NCBI RefSeq assembly: GCF_900187945.1
Contig: NZ_FYEH01000001.1
Span: 124,001-188,000, forward strand
Source of the DNA: Arboricoccus pini
GTDB taxonomy: Bacteria; Pseudomonadota; Alphaproteobacteria; Geminicoccales; Geminicoccaceae
Length of the DNA: 64,000 bases
Direction of reading: 5' to 3'
In this document: one piece after another, positions 34,589 through 42,731 of the stretch
Layout: each line of letters opens with the position of its first letter
How positions within the stretch are numbered: position 1 is the first letter of the stretch
Translations under genes and position numbers: made by a program
Notes under the pieces: generated by a model
Told to the model about the DNA's origin: nothing
The model's database searches: none
The model's input: only the letters and a program-made list of their open reading frames with translations

Positions 34589-36415
34589 TCAGCCGCGCGA
34601 GGATTTGTTGTCCGGCAGCCGGGGCAGACCGTCATTGAGCTTCTTCTCGATGTCGGCCGTCTGTTCGGCGGTCGGATTGAGCGACAGGCTGCGATGCCAT
34701 TGGAAGCGGGCTTCCCGCTCGCGTCCGGCCCGCCAATAGGCGTCACCCAGATGGTCGTTGATCGTGGCATCGCCCGGCTGCAACTCGACAGCGCGTTCCA
34801 GATAGGCAACCGAGCGGGGGATGTCGCCCAGTCGAAAATAGGCCCAGCCCAGGCTGTCGACGACGAATCCGTCATCGGGCCGCAATTCGACGGCCTTGCG
34901 CAGCATCTGGCGCCCCTCCTCCAGATGGATGCCCTTGTCGACCCAGCTATAGCCCAGATAGTTCAGGACATAGGGCTGGTCGGGCTGAAGCTTGAGTGCC
35001 TTCTTGAAATCCGCCTCGGCCTGGGGCCAGCGGTCCGTGCGCTCGTAGGTGATCCCGCGGGCATAGAAGAGGCGCCAGTCCTGCGCGTTCGGGTCGTGCA
35101 GTCGCTGGACTGCCTGCGTGTAAGCCTGCTCGGCCTCGGTGAATTTTTCCTTCTGGCGCAGCATGTCGCCCAGCGTGATCAGCGCGTCCAGCCGCTCGGG
35201 ACGGTCCTGCGCCATCTGCCGCAGCATCGCTTCCGCCTTGTCGCTCTGGCCGATCTGGTCGAGCGTCGCCACCTTCAAGAGTTCGACATCCCAGGCGAAG
35301 GGCGACTCCTTGGGCACGCGATCAAAGGCGGCGATCGCGCCGTCGCCGTCATTGCGCGCCAGCAGAGCTCGACCGATCAAAGCCAGCGTATCGCCCGCCT
35401 TGGGGTCGAGATAGGCCGAGAATCGCGCATAGATGAGGGCTTGGCCGACCGCTTGCTGGTCCTGCAGTGCCGCAGCCAGGCTCATCAACGTATCGGCGAT
35501 GCCCGAGGTCGCGTCCCTGATGGCGACGGGCGGCTCCTGACCTTCGCGTACGCGTGCCATCGCCTCCTCGATCGCCGAGTTCTCCTCATAGAATTGCATC
35601 TGGCCCTGGAGCGCCTGGAGGGCCCCGCCTTTATCGCCTCGCCGCACATCAAGGCCGGTCAGGCTCATGGCGATTCGCAGCGGCGATGGACGGTCGCCGA
35701 CGAGCAGCGCCTTCAGCTGGTCGCGCGCGGCATCGACCTTGCCGTCCAGCGCGTCCATCATCGCCAGGTGGTAGGCACGCAGTCCCTCGAAGCCGTCGTC
35801 GGGCTTGGTCTCGCGAAGCAGTGCTCGAGCGGCGTCTTTCTGGCCGGCGCCATAAAGAGCCCAGGCGCGCATGACCGGTGCCGCGATGGCGGCAACGCCC
35901 CGATTGCCGATCGCTTCGAAGATCGTAGCCGCGGCGGCGAACTGCCCCCGCTTGACGTTGCCGAGAGCGAGAACGAGCCTTGCCTCCTCGGCATTCGGAT
36001 CGAGGGCCAGGAGCGAGGATGCCGCCTTTTCGTCGTAGCTGCCCTGGGCCAGCCCCACCGCGAAGACCTGATGCCGCAATTCCTGATTATCGGGATCGGC
36101 CGTCAGCGCCCTGTCCAGCGACTCTCTCGCCGTCACAAGGTCGCCATGCTCCATCGCGAACTGGCCGACCAGGTAGTTGCCGGCGGTGGAGTCCGGCCAG
36201 GGCTTGCTGGTGTCGCCGGTCGAGATCAGCTGCAATCCGGCCGATTGTCCGTCGGTACAGCCCACGCCCACGACGAGCAGGCAGGCAAGTGCCAGGCTGA
36301 GCGCCACGGATCGCCGCCGCCCTGTTGTCGTTGCCTGGAATCCGTCACGCCCGAGCGCACCCGTATGGGCCGGGGATCGGAAGGCAACGTCGGGACGCTT
36401 GAGAAGGGGAGCCAT
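34589..36415 (-). CDS. large TPR-repeat protein, probably envelope-anchored
   Basis: 608 residues from ATG 36415 (MAPLLKRPD). A hydrophobic segment near 35-52 (SVALSLALACLLVVGVGC) may be a membrane anchor or a weak lipoprotein signal; the lipobox is off consensus. The rest is tetratricopeptide repeats, for example GNYLVGQFAMEHGDLVTARE and later repeats of LGxAY/L type up to GDAYWRAGREREARFQWHRSL. Repeats of this class in alphaproteobacteria organise envelope complexes. It precedes ispE by 15 bases on the same strand, so it may be co-transcribed. Confidence 0.8.
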   Translation of the reverse strand: MAPLLKRPDVAFRSPAHTGALGRDGFQATTTGRRRSVALSLALACLLVVGVGCTDGQSAGLQLISTGDTSKPWPDSTAGNYLVGQFAMEHGDLVTARESLDRALTADPDNQELRHQVFAVGLAQGSYDEKAASSLLALDPNAEEARLVLALGNVKRGQFAAAATIFEAIGNRGVAAIAAPVMRAWALYGAGQKDAARALLRETKPDDGFEGLRAYHLAMMDALDGKVDAARDQLKALLVGDRPSPLRIAMSLTGLDVRRGDKGGALQALQGQMQFYEENSAIEEAMARVREGQEPPVAIRDATSGIADTLMSLAAALQDQQAVGQALIYARFSAYLDPKAGDTLALIGRALLARNDGDGAIAAFDRVPKESPFAWDVELLKVATLDQIGQSDKAEAMLRQMAQDRPERLDALITLGDMLRQKEKFTEAEQAYTQAVQRLHDPNAQDWRLFYARGITYERTDRWPQAEADFKKALKLQPDQPYVLNYLGYSWVDKGIHLEEGRQMLRKAVELRPDDGFVVDSLGWAYFRLGDIPRSVAYLERAVELQPGDATINDHLGDAYWRAGREREARFQWHRSLSLNPTAEQTADIEKKLNDGLPRLPDNKSSRG

Positions 36416-36652
36416 GCCGGTTGCTTCACTCGCGATCAAATAGGTCAGAGATAGCACCGGAAGCGGCGCTTGCGGCGAGCTTGTTGCAAAAGCGCATCGC
36501 GCACCGACGCTCTTAAAGACTTGACCCAGAAGCCGCTTTTGGTCAAACGACGGTGAGTACCAGCAGAGCCGCCTTGAGCGCACGGAGCCGGCCTTGGGCC
36601 GACGGATCCGCCGGCAATTCGATGGCGTGCGTTTCGGAGTTGTTTAAAGATC

Positions 36653-36856
36653 ATGTTGAAGACGTCAAAGAGCAAGAACGATCCCTCGGCGCGCGGTCCC
36701 GCTCAGCAGGCCAAGATGTTCGACGGCAAGAAGGTCAAGCCCGCTCTTTATGTGGGCACCGCGGTTGGTCACGGCCGCTACATCGCTGCGCAGGACGAGG
36801 GTGGTAAGCTGATCACCGATCGCGAAGGCCGTCCGCTCGCCTATCGCGATATCTAA
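36653..36856 (+). CDS. small conserved alphaproteobacterial-type protein
   Basis: 67 residues: a basic N-terminus (MLKTSKSKNDPSAR), then AQQAKMFDGKKVKPALYVG, a hydrophobic-aromatic run GHGRYIAAQDEGG, and a short tail EGRPLAYRDI. I recall small unannotated proteins of this shape in alphaproteobacteria; the function is unknown. It has its own terminator immediately downstream and no close ribosome site, so its translation might be weak or start-independent. The preceding 237 bases hold a promoter region shared with the divergent TPR gene. Confidence 0.65.
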   Translation: MLKTSKSKNDPSARGPAQQAKMFDGKKVKPALYVGTAVGHGRYIAAQDEGGKLITDREGRPLAYRDI

Positions 36857-36869
36857 GCGGCGTGGAAAG

Positions 36870-36900
36870 CAGCGCCCTTTTCGGGCGCTGTTTGTCTTGT
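36870..36900 (+). terminator. rho-independent terminator
   Basis: CAGCGCCC pairs with GGGCGCTG (36870-36877 with 36883-36890) across TTTTC and is followed by TTTGTCTTGT. This is the clearest intrinsic terminator in the window, and it ends the small-protein transcript. Confidence 0.85.
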
Positions 36901-37085
36901 TTCCTGTGTCCGGCAGCATGGGGCTGCCGGGTGCCACCATTCGGAGGTGCGGCGACGTAGGCCCGTCGCGCGCTAATCGTCCAGGACAGTCATCGACCAC
37001 AATCGTTTGATGCCAGAAGAGGCTTCGCGATGGGGAATCGATGGTGTCATGCAAGGGGGAAGCACAAAGCCGTGCCACGGACGCG

Positions 37086-38012
37086 ATGATGCCGCCCGCG
37101 CTCACGGAAGGGTTCGCCAGTGTCGACAGCCTGCAAGGCTTGGTCGGTCTGCTGGTCGCCGATCCGCTCGACCCCACCTCCTTTCAAACGACCGCAGGAT
37201 TTGCCGCCTGGCTCGAATGGCAGGCGATCGCGGGCGTCGATGATTGTCTCCTCGATCCCCATGTCCCCCTGCGGCCGGCACCGGCACCCGTCCGACCGGC
37301 CGCGCCCGTCCTTGCATCCGCTGCTATCGAAGAGGCAAGGGATCGGGCTGCCCGCGCGCGCGATCTGGACGAACTCGGCCATCTTCTTGCCGAGTTTGAC
37401 GGCTGCGGCTTGAAATCCACCGCCTCGCATCTTTGCTACGCCATCGGCACGCCGCGCGCGCGCTTGATGATCGTTGGCGACACGCCCACCACCGAGGACG
37501 ATCTCGAAGGGCGGCCCTTTGCCGGCGACGTCGGCCTCCTCCTGACGCGCATGCTGGCCTCGATCGGTCTCTCGCCCGAGAATGTCTGGGCCACCAATAC
37601 CGTCTTTTGGCGGCCTCCCGGCAACCGGCCCGCGTCGGCCGTTGAGATAGAAATCTGCAGGCCGTTCGTCGAGCGTCAGATCGAGTTGCTCTCCCCAGAT
37701 CTCATTTTGACCTTGGGCGGCCCGGCAACCCGTGCCCTGCTGGCGGCCGAGGGTGGCGAGAGCCGCCTGCGCGGTCGGGCCTATCGCTATGGCACAGGCG
37801 GACTCGATATAGCCGCCCGCGCCACCTTTCACCCAGCGACTCTGCTTCGCGAGCCGCTGAAGAAACGCCTTGCCTGGCGGGATCTCCAAGAGGTCGCCCG
37901 CCTGCTCAGCCATCGCCAGGAGGGGATGCAAAAGACATCGCCCCGGCATGCTCGGCCGTTGCCCCGGCCGTCGCACGACACCGAGCCGGAGGGAGGTCCG
38001 ACGCTTTCCTGA
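37086..38012 (+). CDS. uracil-DNA glycosylase, family 4 type (variant motif)
   Basis: 308 residues from ATG 37086 (or 37089). Residues 1-110 are a Pro/Ala-rich N-terminal extension not found in the shorter family 4 enzymes. The catalytic half has LMIVGDTPTTEDDLEGRPFAG, where the usual GEAPG motif reads GDTPT, then ATNTVFWRPPGNRPA, LTLGGPATRALL and FHPATLLREP. Only two of the four usual cluster cysteines are visible (DGCGLK, EICRPF); the position normally read CRPP is WRPP. Other alphaproteobacterial forms share this loss. It may still excise uracil, but cluster binding is doubtful. Confidence 0.8.
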   Translation: MMPPALTEGFASVDSLQGLVGLLVADPLDPTSFQTTAGFAAWLEWQAIAGVDDCLLDPHVPLRPAPAPVRPAAPVLASAAIEEARDRAARARDLDELGHLLAEFDGCGLKSTASHLCYAIGTPRARLMIVGDTPTTEDDLEGRPFAGDVGLLLTRMLASIGLSPENVWATNTVFWRPPGNRPASAVEIEICRPFVERQIELLSPDLILTLGGPATRALLAAEGGESRLRGRAYRYGTGGLDIAARATFHPATLLREPLKKRLAWRDLQEVARLLSHRQEGMQKTSPRHARPLPRPSHDTEPEGGPTLS

Positions 38013-38079
38013 CCGAGCGGGACCGAAGATCCCGAGCCATGATCCCGGAAGAGAATACAAAAGAGAAACACCGACACCC

Positions 38080-39738
38080 ATGCAAAGAGCCGACAGCCCT
38101 AGATGGGGTGCCAGGATGTTGATGGCCGCGACCGGATTGCTCGTCTGGCAGGCTGCTGGCCCCATCGATCACGCATTCGCCGCTGATGCCCGACCGGCGG
38201 CGCGTGTTCAAAGCGTCGTCGTCACGCGCGGCCTCGATCGCTTGACGTCGCCCTTGAGCGATGCCGATCTGGCGCGGTATCGCGATATCTTCGCCCTCCT
38301 CGACGCCGGACAGGTGTCTCGCGTTGCTCCCTTAATGGCAGGCATCCAGAACCGCCTGCTGGAAGGCCATGTCCAGGCCATGGTCTTCGTCAGCCGCGGC
38401 TACAAGCCCAGCTACGACGAACTCGTCTCCTGGCTGCAACGATATGGCGATCTGCCAGAGGCAGGTGCCGTCTATCAAAGCGCTTTGCAGATGCGGCCGC
38501 GTGGCGCCATGGCGCCGCCAGCCCCTCTGAGCAACAATGTCGCCAATACCGTGACGAATAGCGGTGCCTACCTGCCCGGACCGCTAGACAGTAGGGATCG
38601 AGAGGTCCGGGCCGCCTTCAAGGCGGGCCTTGATGCGTGGCGCGCCCGTAACTACCAGAGCGCCGCGCAACTCTTCAGCGCCATGGCTCAGCGTACCGAC
38701 CTCGGTGGCGAGGAGCGGGCGGCCTCGGCGGTGTGGGCGGCGCGCGCCGACATGCGTTCGGGCAGGCCGCAGCAGGTCGTAAGGTTGCTCGACATTGCCG
38801 TCGGCGCCAGCCAGGACTTTTACGGGATGGTGGCCCAGGCTCTCCTGGGCGGCCCCGTTCTCTCGCCCGCGGGCCAGGCCGGACTACCCGGAAGCAATGC
38901 GTTGGCGGGCGTGACGCATGAGCCTGCCGCGCAGCGGGCCGTGGCCCTGGCCAAATTGGGGCTTCCGGATCTGGCCGATGAAGAGCTGCGCGGCCTTGCC
39001 GCCCATTTGCCGTCGGATCGTGCGCCAGCCGTTGCGGCGCTGGCCGAAACGCTGCAACTGCCGGGTGCCCGCAGCCGGGTCAACCAGGTGACGCTCGAGC
39101 ATGTTGCGGTCCGGTCCGATCCCAGCGCGTTCCCGATGCCGGATTATGTCCCGGATTCGGGCTTTGCCATCGATCGGGCGCTGCTTTTTGCCATCATGCG
39201 CGCGGAGAGCGGCTTTCGGCCCAATGCCGGCAGCCGGGCAGGTGCGCGGGGGCTCATGCAGCTGATGCCTGCAACGGCGCGCAGTGTCGCCCAATGGGCC
39301 GGCATCAGCTACAAGGGAGCCAAGTCCCTGCGTGATCCTGGCAAGAATCTCGATCTTGGCCAGGCCTATGTTCAGCGCCTGCTGGAGAGCCCGACGGCAG
39401 GGGTTAGCCTCATCCATCTCCTGGCATCCTACAATGCCGGAGACGGGGCGGTCGGCAATTGGATGGACGGCCCGCTTGCCGACGCAAGCGACGATCCGTT
39501 GCTTTTCATCGAGGCTATTCCCTATGCCGAGACGAGGCAGTACGTAAAAAAGGTGCTGCTCAATCTTTGGACCTATAGTGAGCAGATGGGCCAGCCGCAT
39601 CCTTCCTTGCGGGCACTTGCTGAGAATAAATGGCCCGAGCCCGATGTGACGCAGCCGGCAACGCAGATGGCCGGCTACAGCGGCGGCGGTGGCTATCGGA
39701 TACAGAATGTCGACACCAGCATCGGATCCTATCGATAA
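38080..39738 (+). CDS. soluble lytic murein transglycosylase (Slt70-like, GH23)
   Basis: 552 residues from ATG 38080, preceded by AAGAGAAACACC. The signal peptide ends near AFAADA. A long helical ring region (about 40-330) is followed by the catalytic domain. AIMRAESGFRPNAGSRAGAR holds the catalytic Glu, GLMQLMPATARSVAQWAG the pocket, LLASYNAGDGAVGNW the substrate loop and PYAETRQYVKKVL the closing motif. It cleaves peptidoglycan in the periplasm with an anhydro product. A glycine-rich C-terminal tail follows. The moaB start lies inside its last 32 bases. Confidence 0.92.
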   Translation: MQRADSPRWGARMLMAATGLLVWQAAGPIDHAFAADARPAARVQSVVVTRGLDRLTSPLSDADLARYRDIFALLDAGQVSRVAPLMAGIQNRLLEGHVQAMVFVSRGYKPSYDELVSWLQRYGDLPEAGAVYQSALQMRPRGAMAPPAPLSNNVANTVTNSGAYLPGPLDSRDREVRAAFKAGLDAWRARNYQSAAQLFSAMAQRTDLGGEERAASAVWAARADMRSGRPQQVVRLLDIAVGASQDFYGMVAQALLGGPVLSPAGQAGLPGSNALAGVTHEPAAQRAVALAKLGLPDLADEELRGLAAHLPSDRAPAVAALAETLQLPGARSRVNQVTLEHVAVRSDPSAFPMPDYVPDSGFAIDRALLFAIMRAESGFRPNAGSRAGARGLMQLMPATARSVAQWAGISYKGAKSLRDPGKNLDLGQAYVQRLLESPTAGVSLIHLLASYNAGDGAVGNWMDGPLADASDDPLLFIEAIPYAETRQYVKKVLLNLWTYSEQMGQPHPSLRALAENKWPEPDVTQPATQMAGYSGGGGYRIQNVDTSIGSYR

Positions 39739-40252
39739 GAGCCGGCCGTTCCGACCGGTCAGGATTGCCATCCTGACCGTTTCCGATACGCGCGGTCTGA
39801 CTGACGATCGCTCCGGCGACACGCTCGTCGCCCGTCTTGAGGGGGATGGCCACCAGTTGGCCGCGCGCGCGATCGTGAAGGATGATGCGGTCCTGATCGA
39901 AGCGCAGCTGAGGCGCTGGATCGATGATCCCATGGTCGAGGTGGTGATCACCACCGGCGGGACGGGCGTCACGGGGCGTGACGTTACGCCGGAGGCGCTG
40001 GACCACGTGGCTGAAAAGAAGATCGCCGGCTTTGGCGAGCTCTTCCGTATGCTGAGCTATGCCAAGATCGGCACCTCCGCCGTTCAGAGTCGGGCGGATG
40101 CCGGGGTTGCCGGCGGGACCTATATTTTCTGTCTGCCCGGTTCAACTGGTGCGGTGAAGGATGGCTGGGACGGCATTCTTCGCAGCCAGCTCGACATCCG
40201 CCATCGGCCCTGCAATTTCGCCGAGCTGCTGCCGCGCCTAAAAGAACGTTAG
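39707..40252 (+). CDS. moaB: molybdenum cofactor biosynthesis protein MoaB/MogA type
   Basis: 181 residues from ATG 39707. Typical motifs are ILTVSDTRGLTDDRSGDTL at the N-terminus, VVITTGGTGVTGRDVTPEAL in the centre and YIFCLPGSTGAVKDGWDGIL. The protein binds molybdopterin in the adenylylation and insertion steps of cofactor synthesis. Together with FdhD it indicates that the organism makes molybdoenzymes. It overlaps the transglycosylase gene by 32 bases. Confidence 0.93.
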   Translation: MSTPASDPIDKSRPFRPVRIAILTVSDTRGLTDDRSGDTLVARLEGDGHQLAARAIVKDDAVLIEAQLRRWIDDPMVEVVITTGGTGVTGRDVTPEALDHVAEKKIAGFGELFRMLSYAKIGTSAVQSRADAGVAGGTYIFCLPGSTGAVKDGWDGILRSQLDIRHRPCNFAELLPRLKER

Positions 40253-40262
40253 CGCGCGGCGC

Positions 40263-41654
40263 CTAGCCGCCCAAGGCGTCCAATCGCTGTTTGACCGCGG
40301 CATAGTCTGCCGCTTTCGGATCGAGCAGCGAGAGCGTTTTCTCCCATTTGCGCCGGGCCTCGGCCTGATCGCCCTCTTGCAAGGCATGCACACCCAGGAA
40401 CCAGAGTGCCGCCGGCTGGTCGGGATTGAGCGATATCGCCTTTGAGAACAGCTGGGCGGCCTCGTCACCAACCTCAGGGAGCTTGGTTTGTGCCGAGATC
40501 GGCCCAACCAGCGACTGCGCGTAGTCCAAAGGAATAGTCGGGTCGTCGGGTGCCAGGGCCATGGCCTTGGCGAACGCGGCGCTGGCCGCCTCCTTGTCGC
40601 CCATCATCGCCCGAGCCTGCCCTAGTCGCTGCCAGCCGGTCGCATCCCCGCCCTCCCGCTCCAGTCGCGCCTGTAGGCGGTCCACCATGCCTCGTATGGC
40701 GGCGTTGCGCTGATCGGGCGGCAAGGAAGCCAGCCGTCGCGCTTCGTCATCCGGTGAGGGCGTACTCGGCGGCGGGGGCGCGGGCAGGTTGGCCAGGATG
40801 GTGTCGGGCGCGATCCCATATTGCGTGGCGGCGTTGCGGATCGACGCCTCCATGTCGGCACGCCAGGATGCTCCGGCCGGCGCTGCCGCCAAGAGCTGCC
40901 GCCAGCGCTCAACGGCCCCCGGGCGATCGCCGCTTTCGGCGTGCGCCAGCCCGATAAAATAGAGTGCGCGCGGGTCGCCCGGCTGGACGACGAGGAGATG
41001 CTCGAAAGTCGCCTGGGCTTCCGGGGTTACGCTGTTGGCGCGCCTGGCCAGCGCCTCGCCCAGCCCCGCCAGCATGTCAGGCTGGTCGGGCGACAGGCTC
41101 TGTGCCCGGCGGTAAGCCGCAATCGCTCCTTCAAGGTCGGCAAGGACCATCTTCGAGCGGCCGAGCCTCAGCCAGCCATCAAGATCGTCGGGCTTGGCCT
41201 GCAACCGTTGTTCCAATCCGGCGACCATGCCCTTGATCTGGGCCAGCTGCGGATCCTCGATCGGTCGTCCGCGGCTGGCGATCGGCTGGTCGGGAAGGTC
41301 GGGATGACCGATATCGGCGTAAAGGAGGGCCGCCAGCACCGGCACCGCTGCGGCCAGGGCCAGCCCGACGCCAAGGCTGCCTCTCGATCGGCTCGGACTT
41401 GCCGGTTCGGGAGCAGACGCCCGACGTCCAGCCTTCAAAAGGCGGCGCTCGACCTCGATCCGTGCCGCCTCCGCCTCGGTCGGCTGCAGAACGCCACGCT
41501 CGAGGTCGCGCTCGATCTCGCGGAGCTGGTCGCGATAAATCGAAAGTTCGCTTTCCCTCGTCGAGAGATGGATGCGTTGGCGCCAGAAGGGGAGCAGCAG
41601 CAGGCCACCGGCAACGAGGCTGAGGGCGATTAGGGTCAAGATGAGCGGCGTCAT
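40263..41654 (-). CDS. ccmI: cytochrome c biogenesis protein CcmI
   Basis: 463 residues. Two membrane helices (about 3-22 and 95-115) bracket a cytoplasmic loop of charged heptads (ELSIYRDQLREIERDLERG). The periplasmic C-terminal part is TPR-like (DLDGWLRLGRSKMVLADLEG and two similar units). CcmI holds apocytochromes for haem attachment by CcmFH. Last gene of the ccmDEFGHI unit; it overlaps ccmH by 4 bases. Confidence 0.93.
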   Translation of the reverse strand: MTPLILTLIALSLVAGGLLLLPFWRQRIHLSTRESELSIYRDQLREIERDLERGVLQPTEAEAARIEVERRLLKAGRRASAPEPASPSRSRGSLGVGLALAAAVPVLAALLYADIGHPDLPDQPIASRGRPIEDPQLAQIKGMVAGLEQRLQAKPDDLDGWLRLGRSKMVLADLEGAIAAYRRAQSLSPDQPDMLAGLGEALARRANSVTPEAQATFEHLLVVQPGDPRALYFIGLAHAESGDRPGAVERWRQLLAAAPAGASWRADMEASIRNAATQYGIAPDTILANLPAPPPPSTPSPDDEARRLASLPPDQRNAAIRGMVDRLQARLEREGGDATGWQRLGQARAMMGDKEAASAAFAKAMALAPDDPTIPLDYAQSLVGPISAQTKLPEVGDEAAQLFSKAISLNPDQPAALWFLGVHALQEGDQAEARRKWEKTLSLLDPKAADYAAVKQRLDALGG

Positions 41655-42136
41655 GAGGTCCTGGTCTCACCGCCGGCATGGACGAGTCGATCGAGCTCAG
41701 CCTGCTCCGCTGGGTCGAGAGGCTGCGTCTGCAATGTCGCGCCTTGACGCCGGCGCAGCGCGACGAATGCCAGGGCCGCGCCCAATGCGACGAGAATGAA
41801 GGGGCCGAGCCAGAGGAAGATGGTTGCCAGCCGAAAAGGTGGCTTCAAGAGGACGAAGTCGCCATAGCGGGCAACGAGGAAGTCGCGGATGGCCTGGTCG
41901 CTGTCGCCCGCCACGATGCGCTGGCGCACGATGCGCCGAAGATCACGTGCCAGATCGGCACCTGATTCCTCGATCGATTCGTTCTGGCAGACAAGGCAGC
42001 GAAATTCCTGACCCAACCTCTCCGCACGCGCCTCCTGGACGCGGTCGGGCAGAAGTTCGTCGGCGTCGATCGCCAAGGCCGCGCCGATGGGCCAGAGGGC
42101 CAGGACCAGGAGGACGGCCCGCAGAAGCCGGCTCAT
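41651..42136 (-). CDS. ccmH: cytochrome c maturation thiol-disulfide protein CcmH
   Basis: 161 residues. A signal peptide (about 1-22) is followed by the redox motif RCLVCQNESI (Cys at about 47 and 50), which keeps the apocytochrome CxxCH thiols reduced. A membrane anchor at about 105-127 (IFLWLGPFILVALGAALAFV) precedes a short tail. It overlaps both neighbours by 4 bases. Confidence 0.96.
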   Translation of the reverse strand: MSRLLRAVLLVLALWPIGAALAIDADELLPDRVQEARAERLGQEFRCLVCQNESIEESGADLARDLRRIVRQRIVAGDSDQAIRDFLVARYGDFVLLKPPFRLATIFLWLGPFILVALGAALAFVALRRRQGATLQTQPLDPAEQAELDRLVHAGGETRTS

Positions 42137-42720
42137 CGCGTCAATGCCTTCAGGACCGGCCGGATGTTCTCCTCCAGCTCACGCTCCTGAATGGCGCCGG
42201 CCAGGCGATAAGCGATCTTGCCGTCCTTGCCGATGATGAAGGTCTCGGGCACGCCATAGACGCCAAAGTCAATCGCTGCCCGGCCGTCGCGGTCAGCACC
42301 GATCTTTTGATAAGGCGAGCCCATCTCGGCCAAAAAGCGCGCCACGTCCTCGGGCTTGTCCTTGTAGTTAATGCCGACGACGGGGATGCCTTCCTTAGCC
42401 AGCCGCATGAGCATGGGATGCTCGACCTTGCAGGGGATGCACCAGGAGGCAAAGACGTTGACCAGCATGACCTGGCCATGGCCGAGATCAGCGGTCTTCA
42501 AGCCGCCATCTTCTCGTCCGGCCAGCGGCGGCAGGTCGAAGGCCGGGACCGGCTTGTCGATCAGCGCTGAGGGCAGCTTCTCTGGATCGCGCGTCAGTCC
42601 GACCGCCAGGAAGCCACCGACGCCAACGAAAACGAAAAGCGGCAGCAGGAAGAGCCAGCGCCAGCGCGACTTCGGGGTGCGATCCAAATCCGTCGCTTCC
42701 GGTCGATGCGTGATGGCCAT
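42133..42720 (-). CDS. ccmG: periplasmic thioredoxin CcmG/DsbE
   Basis: 195 residues from ATG 42720; an upstream extension in frame is not supported. One N-terminal membrane anchor (FLLPLFVFVGVGGFLAVG) precedes a thioredoxin fold with WCIPC (about 88) and GVPETFIIGKDGK. It reduces CcmH or the apocytochrome in the periplasm. It overlaps ccmH by 4 bases and follows ccmF by 11. Confidence 0.95.
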   Translation of the reverse strand: MAITHRPEATDLDRTPKSRWRWLFLLPLFVFVGVGGFLAVGLTRDPEKLPSALIDKPVPAFDLPPLAGREDGGLKTADLGHGQVMLVNVFASWCIPCKVEHPMLMRLAKEGIPVVGINYKDKPEDVARFLAEMGSPYQKIGADRDGRAAIDFGVYGVPETFIIGKDGKIAYRLAGAIQERELEENIRPVLKALTR

Positions 42721-42731
42721 CGAATTTCCAG

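Noticed and set aside
34550-36454. A very long open frame (over 600 codons) on the plus strand opposite the TPR protein gene
   Set aside because: High-GC codon use of the real minus-strand gene leaves the opposite frame open. The translation shows no family and the minus frame has clear TPR repeats.
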